Of a stretch of DNA of 40,797 nt, positions 34,384-40,797 are shown piece after piece. Each line of letters opens with the position of its first letter. The stretch's first letter is position 1. The stretch covers positions 1 through 40,797 of the forward strand of contig CAJOQR010000023.1 of NCBI GenBank assembly GCA_905236965.1, written 5' to 3'. The notes beneath the pieces were generated by a model. That model made no database searches. It was not told the origin of the DNA and was given only the letters and a program-made list of their open reading frames with translations. This stretch comes from an uncultured Acholeplasmatales bacterium (lineage in GTDB: Bacteria > Bacillota_I > Bacilli_A > Acholeplasmatales > Anaeroplasmataceae). A program made the position numbers and the translations under genes.

Positions 34384-34444
34384 TATAATCTATCTATATT
34401 TTTTAAAATATAGATTTTTTTTATTCGATATGATAAAATATAAT
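34384..34444 (+). promoter_or_regulatory. his operon promoter region with embedded second terminator
   Basis: TG-G-TATAAT (extended -10) at 34381-34389 is followed at once by ATCTATATTTT (34392-34402) and AAAATATAGAT (34405-34415) plus seven T, a terminator-like hairpin. A second candidate, TG-A-TAAAAT (34431-34439) overlapping TATAAT (34439-34444), lies 31 nt before hisZ. No T-box or His-rich leader ORF is visible. Confidence 0.5.
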
Positions 34445-34474
34445 GAATATTATTTATTTTAAGGATGTGATTAT

Positions 34475-35653
34475 ATGAAAAATTATAAATTACATACATC
34501 AGAAGGTTTTAAAGATTCTTATGGAAAAGAAATATTAATTCAAAAGGAAATAGAAAATTCTATTTTAGATTGTTTTAAATTATATGGATTTGAATATATT
34601 AAGACTCCTGGTGTTGAATATATTGATGTTTATTCAGATAATGGAATACAAAAACCTGATTTATATAATTTAATTAATCACCAAGGTGAGGTTTTAGCTT
34701 TGTGCAATGATATGACTGCATCAATTGCTCGTTTTGTTGCGGCTAATAATATTAAATCTCCTGCTAAATATTGTTATTCAGCAGATACATTTAGATATCC
34801 TAGATTATATCAAGGTAAATCACATCAATTTTTACAAGCTGGAATTGAAATAATAGAAGAAGAATCTAAAAATTCAGATGTTGAAGCAATATATATAGCT
34901 TCAAAGGTTTTAGATAAGCTTAATATAAAAAATTATTCAATTCATATTGGATCTTCAAGATTTTTAGAATTATTATTTGAAGATTTTAAATTAAATGAAA
35001 ATTTAAAAAAAGAAATTTATGAAGATATAGAGCATAAAGATTATGTATCTTTAAATGAAATATTAAAGAATAATTTAAAAGAAAATGATTATAAATTATT
35101 GTTTAATTTAATGTTAAAAGGCGGTAAATTAAGATTTATAGAAAAATTAATTAAAGATTTAGATGGCTTTAAAGCAATAGATGAAGCATTATATTTAAAA
35201 AATATTTATAATACTTTAAAAGAATTAGGCGTTGAAAATATAATATTTGATTTTTCTATTTATCCTTATGCAACATATTATACTGGTATTATTTTTGATA
35301 TCTATTTAGAAAATACATCTAAATCAATTATATCTGGTGGAAGATGTAATGTATTTAAATCATTTGGATTAGATTATTCTGATATAGGATTTGGACTTGA
35401 TGTTAATCTTTTAACAAATTATGTTATTGAAAATAATTTAATTGATATAAAGCAAGAAAAATATTTAAGCTTTAGTGATGATGAATCTTATATATTTTCT
35501 TTAAAAACAAATGATTCATTTAGAGCCCAAGGAATAATTGTTAATGATTTAAGATTGAAAAATTTAGAAGATGTAAAAAAATATGCTAAGGATTATGGTT
35601 ATAGTAAGATAATTTTATATTGTAATAATAGCTTTAAGCTATTGGAGGTGTAA
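34475..35653 (+). CDS. hisZ: HisZ, regulatory subunit of ATP phosphoribosyltransferase
   Basis: Histidyl-tRNA synthetase paralogue that lacks aminoacylation and partners short HisG in the first step of histidine synthesis. The 392-aa protein has the HisRS-type catalytic core (N-D-M-T-A-S-I-A-R, F-R-Y-P-R-L-Y-Q-G-K-S-H-Q-F, S-G-G-R-C-N-V-F, G-F-G-L-D-V), and the tail after about residue 325 is too short for the normal anticodon domain. AAGGATGTGAT precedes the ATG. It is immediately followed, 2 nt later, by a short-form hisG, which is the expected pairing. First gene of the his operon. Confidence 0.92.
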   Translation: MKNYKLHTSEGFKDSYGKEILIQKEIENSILDCFKLYGFEYIKTPGVEYIDVYSDNGIQKPDLYNLINHQGEVLALCNDMTASIARFVAANNIKSPAKYCYSADTFRYPRLYQGKSHQFLQAGIEIIEEESKNSDVEAIYIASKVLDKLNIKNYSIHIGSSRFLELLFEDFKLNENLKKEIYEDIEHKDYVSLNEILKNNLKENDYKLLFNLMLKGGKLRFIEKLIKDLDGFKAIDEALYLKNIYNTLKELGVENIIFDFSIYPYATYYTGIIFDIYLENTSKSIISGGRCNVFKSFGLDYSDIGFGLDVNLLTNYVIENNLIDIKQEKYLSFSDDESYIFSLKTNDSFRAQGIIVNDLRLKNLEDVKKYAKDYGYSKIILYCNNSFKLLEV

Positions 35654-35655
35654 TC

Positions 35656-36285
35656 ATGCTTACTTTTGCTTTATCAAAAGGTAGACTTGCTGATGAAATT
35701 TTAGAAATGCTAAGAAAATTAAATTTATGTGATTTAAGAATTGATAAAGATGATAGAAGATTAATTATTGAATCAGATGATAAAAAATATCGTTTCTTTT
35801 TAGCTAAACCTACTGATGTGCCAACTTTTGTTGATTCAGGAGTTGCTGATATAGGTGTTGTTGGCAAGGATACTATTTTAGAAGAAAATAGAGATATAGC
35901 TGAGGTTTTAGACTTAGGCTTTGGTAAATGTAGAATGTGTGTTTGTGGTAAAAAAGGAGATTATTCATATCTTAATAAAACCACTTTAAATGTTGCTACA
36001 AAATATCCAAATATTGCAAAACATTATTTTGAATCTCGACATCAAAACACTAATATTATTAAGCTAAATGGTTCTGTTGAATTAGGCCCTATTACTGGTT
36101 TATCAGATGTAATTGTTGATATAGTAGAAAGTGGTAGAACCTTAGCTGAAAATGGTCTTGAAGTAAAAGAAACAATTGAAAATTTATCTGCAAGATTAAT
36201 TGTTAATAATGCTTCTTTAAAGACAAAATATGATGATATGTTTAGCCTAATAGAAGGCTTTAAGGGTTTAGTCGAGGAGAAATAA
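35656..36285 (+). CDS. hisG: ATP phosphoribosyltransferase, short form
   Basis: First committed enzyme of histidine synthesis, joining ATP and PRPP. At 209 aa it lacks the C-terminal regulatory domain and depends on HisZ. Seen: L-S-K-G-R-L, A-D-I-G-V-V-G-K-D-T, R-M-C-V-C-G, and the PRPP-binding loop D151-V-I-V-D-I-V-E-S-G-R-T-L. GGAGG overlaps the hisZ end, 9 nt before the ATG. One base separates it from hisD. Confidence 0.97.
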   Translation: MLTFALSKGRLADEILEMLRKLNLCDLRIDKDDRRLIIESDDKKYRFFLAKPTDVPTFVDSGVADIGVVGKDTILEENRDIAEVLDLGFGKCRMCVCGKKGDYSYLNKTTLNVATKYPNIAKHYFESRHQNTNIIKLNGSVELGPITGLSDVIVDIVESGRTLAENGLEVKETIENLSARLIVNNASLKTKYDDMFSLIEGFKGLVEEK

Positions 36286-36286
36286 A

Positions 36287-37573
36287 ATGATTGAAATAAT
36301 AAAAGATAAAAAGGATATTGATATATATTTAGATATTTTAAATAAAAGAGGAGCTATGTCTTCTGGAAAATATTTAAATATTGTTCAAGATATTATTAAA
36401 GATGTAATAGATAATGGTGATGAAGCATTAATTAAATATACAAAAAAATTTGATGATGAAAATTTTGATATTAATAGAATTGAAATAACAAAAGAAGAAC
36501 AAGAAAAAGCATTTTTATCTCTAGATAAAAAAATGCAAGATATTTTATTAAAATCAAAAGAAAGAATTTATGATTATCACACTCATCAATTAAGAAAAAG
36601 CTTTATTTATGAAGGAGCATTAGGTGAAAAATTAGGTCAAAGAATAACTCCTTTAGAAAAAGTTGGTGTGTATGTTCCAGGAGGAAAAGCATCATATCCA
36701 TCTAGTGTTCTTATGAATGTTATTCCTGCTAAGGTTGCAGGTGTTAAAGATATTACAATGGTTACTCCTGCACCTTTAGGATATGTAAAGCCAAGTGTAA
36801 TTGCTGCAGCATATGTTTGTGGAGTTGATCATATTTATAAAATTGGTGGAGCACAAGCAATAGCTGCTTTAGCTTATGGAACAAAAACTATAAAAGCAGT
36901 TGATAAAATAACTGGTCCTGGTAATATTTTTGTTGCTTTAGCAAAAAAAGAAGTTTATGGAAAAGTTGGAATAGATTCAGTTGCTGGTCCTAGTGAGGTT
37001 TTAATAATAGCAAATGAAACTTCAAACCCTAAATTTTTAGCTGCTGATTTAATGGCTCAAGCAGAGCATGATGAAATAGCTTCATCAACTTTAGTTGTAA
37101 CTGATATAAATATAGCGAATAAAACTTTATATTGGATAAATGAATTTATTAAAGATTCTAGTAGAAAAGAAATTTTAAATAAATCATTAACTAATTATTC
37201 TAGAATAATTATTGTAAAGGATTTAGATGAGGCTTGTGCTTTAGCAAATAAAATTGCACCAGAGCATTTAGAAATAGCAATTGATAATGCTAATGAATAT
37301 GTTGATAAATTACATAATGCTGGTGCTATATTTATTGGACATTATTCAGTTGAATCTTTAGGAGATTATATGGCAGGTCCTAATCATGTTTTACCTACTT
37401 GTGGTACAGCTAGATTTTTTTCACCACTTGGTGTTGATGATTTTATAAAGAAAACATCTTTAATTGAATTTGATAAAAGAAGTTGTAAAGATTTAGTTTT
37501 TGATGTAGATGCTTTTGCAAAAGAAGAAGGTCTAGAAATGCATGCTTTATCAGCTAGACTTAGAGGTGAATAA
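36287..37573 (+). CDS. hisD: Histidinol dehydrogenase
   Basis: Zinc enzyme for the last two oxidations, histidinol to histidine with NAD+. The 428-aa protein shows zinc ligands Q258, H261 (A-Q-A-E-H-D-E), D360 (E-S-L-G-D-Y-M-A-G-P-N-H) and H419, catalytic E326-H327 (A-P-E-H-L-E), and G-G-A-Q-A-I-A-A. Full length and intact. Follows hisG by 1 nt with GAGGAG at 36274-36279. Confidence 0.98.
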   Translation: MIEIIKDKKDIDIYLDILNKRGAMSSGKYLNIVQDIIKDVIDNGDEALIKYTKKFDDENFDINRIEITKEEQEKAFLSLDKKMQDILLKSKERIYDYHTHQLRKSFIYEGALGEKLGQRITPLEKVGVYVPGGKASYPSSVLMNVIPAKVAGVKDITMVTPAPLGYVKPSVIAAAYVCGVDHIYKIGGAQAIAALAYGTKTIKAVDKITGPGNIFVALAKKEVYGKVGIDSVAGPSEVLIIANETSNPKFLAADLMAQAEHDEIASSTLVVTDINIANKTLYWINEFIKDSSRKEILNKSLTNYSRIIIVKDLDEACALANKIAPEHLEIAIDNANEYVDKLHNAGAIFIGHYSVESLGDYMAGPNHVLPTCGTARFFSPLGVDDFIKKTSLIEFDKRSCKDLVFDVDAFAKEEGLEMHALSARLRGE

Positions 37574-37575
37574 TT

Positions 37576-38610
37576 ATGAAGTTTATGAAAAAAAGCTTTA
37601 AAAATATGGAACCTTATTTTTCTAAAAATATAACTGATGGTATTATTTTAAATGCAAATGAATCTCCATATAATGTTCCTGATAAAATTATTGATGAATA
37701 TATTAAAAGAATAAAAAAATTAAATTTTAATAGATACCCAGATATGGCAGCAACAGATTTATGCAATGCTATAGCAAATAAATTTAATGTTTCTAATTAT
37801 AATGTTACAGTTGGTGTTGGAAGTGATGAATTAATTGAATCAGCTTTTAGAGCAACCTTAGAGCCAAATGATATAGTATTATCATTTTCACCTTCTTTTT
37901 CAATGTATAAGGTGTTTGCTGAATTATCTTTAGCTAAATTTATTCCAATTGATTTTAAAAATAATAAATTTGATGTAGATTTAATGCTAAAAAATATTAA
38001 AGAATATAATCCTAAATTAGTTTTAGTATGTTCACCTAATAATCCTAATGGAGCTTTTTTAGAAGAAGAAGAAATTAAAAGAATTGCATCTTCAACAAAT
38101 GGATTGGTATTATTAGATTTAGCATATATAGATTTTGCTAAATATGATTATACATATTTAGGAATGGAATTTGAAAATATTATAGCATTTAGAACTTTTT
38201 CAAAAGCTATGTCTTTACCTTCAATTAGAGTAGGTTATGCAATTTCATCTAAAGATAATATTGATATGATTAATGCAATTAAGCCTCCATATTCAGTTAC
38301 ATCACAAAGCTTAATTTTAGCTGAAATTGCTATTAAAAATTATGATTTATATAAAGAAAATATTGAAAAAATAAAATCTGAAAGAAATCGTTTAATAAAT
38401 GAATTTATTAAATTAGGATATGAAGTTTTACCTAGTGAGGCTAATTTTATATATTTAAATATTTCTAATGATTTATATAAATTATTAGAGGAAAATAAAA
38501 TTTATATAAGAAAATTTAAAACTGGTCCATCTAGAATTACTGTTGGAAAAGAAGAAGAAAATAATGCATTATTAGAGGTGGTAAAATCTTATGAGAATTG
38601 CAGAAATTGA
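37576..38610 (+). CDS. hisC: Histidinol-phosphate aminotransferase
   Basis: Fold-type I PLP aminotransferase (344 aa) making histidinol phosphate from imidazole acetol phosphate. Seen: N-A-N-E-S-P-Y at the N-terminus, V-G-V-G-S-D-E, S-P-N-N-P-N-G-A, and PLP lysine K210 in F-R-T-F-S-K-A. AGAGGTG (37562-37568) supports the ATG at 37576; a second in-frame ATG at 37585 is less well spaced. It lies between hisD and hisB and overlaps hisB by 20 nt. Specificity is taken from the operon, since the family also contains Tyr/Phe aminotransferases. Confidence 0.93.
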   Translation: MKFMKKSFKNMEPYFSKNITDGIILNANESPYNVPDKIIDEYIKRIKKLNFNRYPDMAATDLCNAIANKFNVSNYNVTVGVGSDELIESAFRATLEPNDIVLSFSPSFSMYKVFAELSLAKFIPIDFKNNKFDVDLMLKNIKEYNPKLVLVCSPNNPNGAFLEEEEIKRIASSTNGLVLLDLAYIDFAKYDYTYLGMEFENIIAFRTFSKAMSLPSIRVGYAISSKDNIDMINAIKPPYSVTSQSLILAEIAIKNYDLYKENIEKIKSERNRLINEFIKLGYEVLPSEANFIYLNISNDLYKLLEENKIYIRKFKTGPSRITVGKEEENNALLEVVKSYENCRN

Positions 38611-39175
38611 AAGAAATACAAAAGAAACTAAAATTAAATGTAAATTAAATTTAGATGGTGAAGGAAAAATCAATATAGAAACAAAAATTGGTTTTTTCAA
38701 TCACATGATAAATACTTTTGCAAAGCATGCTGGTTTTGATTTAGATTTTTATTGCGATGGCGATACCTCTGTTGATATGCACCATACTGTAGAAGATTCT
38801 GGAATTGTATTAGGACAAGCGCTTTATAAAGCATTAGGTACAAGAGAAAATATTTTAAGATATCAAAGCTTTACAATGGCAATGGATGATGCATTAGTAA
38901 TGTGTGCTGTTGATATTTCTAATAGAAGTTATTATGAATCAAATGCTAAATTTGAAAGAGATTTAGTTGGTGAATTTGAAACTCAATGCGTTGATGAATT
39001 CTTTAAAAGCTTTTCAGATAATGCAAAAATTAACTTACATTTTGTTGTTTTAAGAGGAGAAAATGCTCATCATATTATAGAAGCTATGTTTAAATCATTA
39101 GCCAAATGCATTAAAGATTCAATTAAAATTGATCCTAATCTTAAAGGTTCATTAACAACTAAAGGTGTTTTATGA
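38591..39175 (+). CDS. hisB: Imidazoleglycerol-phosphate dehydratase
   Basis: Manganese enzyme converting imidazoleglycerol phosphate to imidazole acetol phosphate. The 194-aa monofunctional form (no phosphatase domain) has paired metal motifs H64-H65-T-V-E68 and H160-H161-I-I-E164, with H38 and H46 upstream. AGAGGTGG (38574-38581) sits in the hisC end. Overlaps hisH by ATGA. Confidence 0.97.
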   Translation: MRIAEIERNTKETKIKCKLNLDGEGKINIETKIGFFNHMINTFAKHAGFDLDFYCDGDTSVDMHHTVEDSGIVLGQALYKALGTRENILRYQSFTMAMDDALVMCAVDISNRSYYESNAKFERDLVGEFETQCVDEFFKSFSDNAKINLHFVVLRGENAHHIIEAMFKSLAKCIKDSIKIDPNLKGSLTTKGVL

Positions 39176-39768
39176 TAGCTATTATTGATTATGGTGTTGG
39201 TAATTTAGGCTCTGTTTTAAATGCTTTTAAATATTTAGGATATGATGCTAAAATTACTTCATCTAAAGAAGAAATATTAAATGCAGAAAAGGTTGTTTTA
39301 CCTGGAGTTGGAGCTTTTTCTATTGCTATGGAAGCATTTAAAAAAAGAGGATTTGTAGAAGTAATTAATGAATTAATAAAAAAAGATATACCAATTTTAG
39401 GAATATGTGTTGGAATGCAAATGCTATTTGAGCATTCATATGAATATGGTATTCATGATGGTCTTGGTATATTAAAGGGTAATATCATAAAATTTCAAGA
39501 TGATGAATATAAAGTTCCACAAATAGGCTGGAATCAAATTAATGTCATTAAAGATAATCCTTTATTAAAAGGATTGGATAAAAAATATGTTTATTTTGTA
39601 CATTCATATTATTTAGATTCTAAAGAATATGCAATTAGTATGACTGAATATGCTAATGTTATATATACATCAGCAATTCAATATAAAAATATATATGCAA
39701 CACAATTTCATCCTGAAAAATCCGGAGAAGTTGGGCTTCAAATTTTAAAGAATTTTGGTGAATTATAA
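39172..39768 (+). CDS. hisH: HisH glutamine amidotransferase subunit
   Basis: Glutaminase half of imidazole glycerol phosphate synthase, passing ammonia to HisF. The 198-aa class I amidotransferase has the triad C79 (G-I-C-V-G-M-Q), H180 and E182 (F-H-P-E-K-S-G), and the start M-I-A-I-I-D-Y-G-V-G-N-L-G-S. Overlaps hisB by 4 nt and hisA by 1 nt (TAATG). Confidence 0.98.
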   Translation: MIAIIDYGVGNLGSVLNAFKYLGYDAKITSSKEEILNAEKVVLPGVGAFSIAMEAFKKRGFVEVINELIKKDIPILGICVGMQMLFEHSYEYGIHDGLGILKGNIIKFQDDEYKVPQIGWNQINVIKDNPLLKGLDKKYVYFVHSYYLDSKEYAISMTEYANVIYTSAIQYKNIYATQFHPEKSGEVGLQILKNFGEL

Positions 39769-40481
39769 TGAAATTATATCCTGCAATTGATTTACATGAT
39801 GGTAAGTGTGTAAGACTTTATAAAGGTGATTATAATAATGTTACACAATATGGAAATCCAATAGAAATGGCTTTAAAATGGAAAAACATGGGAGCAACAT
39901 TTCTTCATTTAGTTGATTTAGATGGAGCTAAAGAAGGGAAAAGTAAAAATTTAGAAATTGTTAAAAAAATCATTGATGAAGTAAAAATAGATGTAGAACT
40001 TGGTGGCGGAATAAGAACAATAGATGAAATTGAATATATTTTATCTATAGGTGTTAATAGAGTTATTTTAGGTTCAAGTGCATTAAATATTGATTTTGTT
40101 AAAGAAGCAATTTTAAAATTTGGATCTAATAGAATAGTTGTTGGAATTGATTGTAAAAATATGCTAGTTGCGACTCATGGATGGTTAGATGTTTCAGAAA
40201 TTAATGCAATTTCTTTTGCTAAAAAATTAAAAGAAGTTGGCGTAAAAACAATTATATTTACAGATATTGCAAAAGATGGAACCTTAGAAGGCATTAATGC
40301 AATACAAACAAAAAAATTAATAGATGAAGTAGCAATTGATGTTATAGCATCTGGCGGTGCTAAATCAATTGATGATATTAAAATAGCAAAAGAAATTGGA
40401 GCTTTTGGAATAATTTTAGGTAAATCTATTTATTCTGATGCTATTAATTTAAAAGATGCTATAGAAGAATTTGAGGATTAA
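39768..40481 (+). CDS. hisA: HisA, ProFAR isomerase
   Basis: Beta-alpha barrel isomerase of histidine synthesis (237 aa). Catalytic D8 (P-A-I-D-L-H-D-G) and D128 (V-G-I-D-C-K) are present, with the half-barrel repeats seen as G-G-G-I-R-T and A-S-G-G-A-K-S phosphate sites. Starts on the last base of the hisH stop codon; ends 2 nt before hisF. Confidence 0.97.
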   Translation: MKLYPAIDLHDGKCVRLYKGDYNNVTQYGNPIEMALKWKNMGATFLHLVDLDGAKEGKSKNLEIVKKIIDEVKIDVELGGGIRTIDEIEYILSIGVNRVILGSSALNIDFVKEAILKFGSNRIVVGIDCKNMLVATHGWLDVSEINAISFAKKLKEVGVKTIIFTDIAKDGTLEGINAIQTKKLIDEVAIDVIASGGAKSIDDIKIAKEIGAFGIILGKSIYSDAINLKDAIEEFED

Positions 40482-40483
40482 TT

Positions 40484-40797
40484 ATGCTTGCAAAAAGAAT
40501 CATTCCTTGTTTAGATGTTAAAGAAGGAAGAGTTGTTAAAGGAATAAATTTTATAAATTTAAAGGATGCAGGAGATCCTGTAGAAATTGCAAAAAGTTAT
40601 TCTGATTTAGGAGCTGATGAAATAGTATTTTTAGATATTACAGCATCACATGAGGGCCGTGGCACAATTATTGATGTTGTTAAAAAAACTGCTGAGGTAG
40701 TGTTTGTTCCTTTAACAGTAGGAGGAGGAATATCATCTTTAGATGATATGAAAAAAATATTAGATGCAGGTGCTGATAAGGTATCTATTAATTCAGC
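40484..40797 (+). CDS. hisF: HisF cyclase subunit, 5' part
   Basis: Synthase half of imidazole glycerol phosphate synthase. Only the first 104 codons are inside the window. Catalytic D11 ([14 protein letters not shown]), F-L-D-I-T-A-S and the phosphate site V-G-G-G-I-S-S are visible; the second catalytic Asp (about 130) lies beyond the edge. GAGG (40473-40476) precedes the ATG. hisI and hisE, if present, would follow outside. Confidence 0.97.
   Translation, partial: MLAKRIIPCLDVKEGRVVKGINFINLKDAGDPVEIAKSYSDLGADEIVFLDITASHEGRGTIIDVVKKTAEVVFVPLTVGGGISSLDDMKKILDAGADKVSINS

Noticed and set aside
34390-34474. A histidine T-box or His-codon leader peptide before hisZ
   Set aside because: The interval is too short and contains no run of His codons; only a hairpin with T-run and -10 boxes are present.
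35634-35867. A reverse-strand ORF covering the hisZ/hisG junction
   Set aside because: It overlaps the well-supported start of hisG, and its composition is that of a reverse shadow.
157-40797. Recoding of TGA as tryptophan (Mollicutes code)
   Set aside because: TGG encodes Trp at conserved positions and TGA ends addB, xerC, hisB and others at the expected protein lengths.

Overview
The window is very AT-rich, densely coded DNA from a low-GC Gram-positive bacterium (Bacillota). The standard bacterial code fits: TGG encodes Trp, and TGA ends several genes (addB, xerC, hisB, the PepT-like gene's upstream neighbour). Lineage clues are RNase Y followed by ymdB, miaB and a YmcA/RicA-like gene (the Bacillus order without spoVS, tdh and kbl), RNase J, AddAB instead of RecBCD, trmFO followed by a XerC-type recombinase, and a hisZ-dependent short HisG. 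A Bacilli or Erysipelotrichia/Mollicutes-related commensal is a reasonable guess, but that is inference. No tRNA, rRNA, CRISPR array, insertion sequence or prophage was seen.

Layout. 1-6355: terminator, two inverted repeats and the addB-addA double-strand-break repair operon. 6433-9159: a secreted transglutaminase-like lipoprotein, an unrecognised cytosolic protein, and a convergent unrecognised membrane-anchored protein. 9274-13555: rny, ymdB, miaB, ricA-like (RNA decay and tRNA modification). 13582-16496: divergent cation/proton antiporter and MATE exporter. 16523-20954: RNase J divergent from proS, then a sirtuin. 20957-23721: a degenerate esterase-like gene divergent from htpG, whose promoter carries a CIRCE-like inverted repeat. 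23819-28756: surE; an HD hydrolase, nitroreductase, trmFO, xerC run; and a small lipoprotein. 28844-34315: a candidate attenuated operon. A consensus promoter and a leader of about 185 nt with a Met-rich 29-codon ORF and a terminator precede a tandem GNAT, a frameshifted small gene, a PepT-like M20 peptidase, a free-standing B3/4 editing-domain protein, a cystathionine gamma-synthase-type enzyme and a MalY/PatB-type beta-lyase. 34475-end: a tightly packed histidine operon hisZ-G-D-C-B-H-A-F, with hisF cut by the window edge.

Most convergent gene pairs share compact hairpins that have A-runs on one side and T-runs on the other and can act in both directions. Several genes have probable starts a few codons inside the longest open frame, chosen by Shine-Dalgarno spacing; these are stated per gene.

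The most novel-looking element is the 28844-29066 leader. Its peptide has Met codons at 11, 13, 14 and 15, and the 8-nt loop of its terminator is exactly complementary to a leader segment just after those codons. That is what a ribosome-sensing methionine attenuator would need, and it sits in front of genes that include methionine/cysteine PLP enzymes. Second is the CIRCE-like operator over the htpG -35 box.
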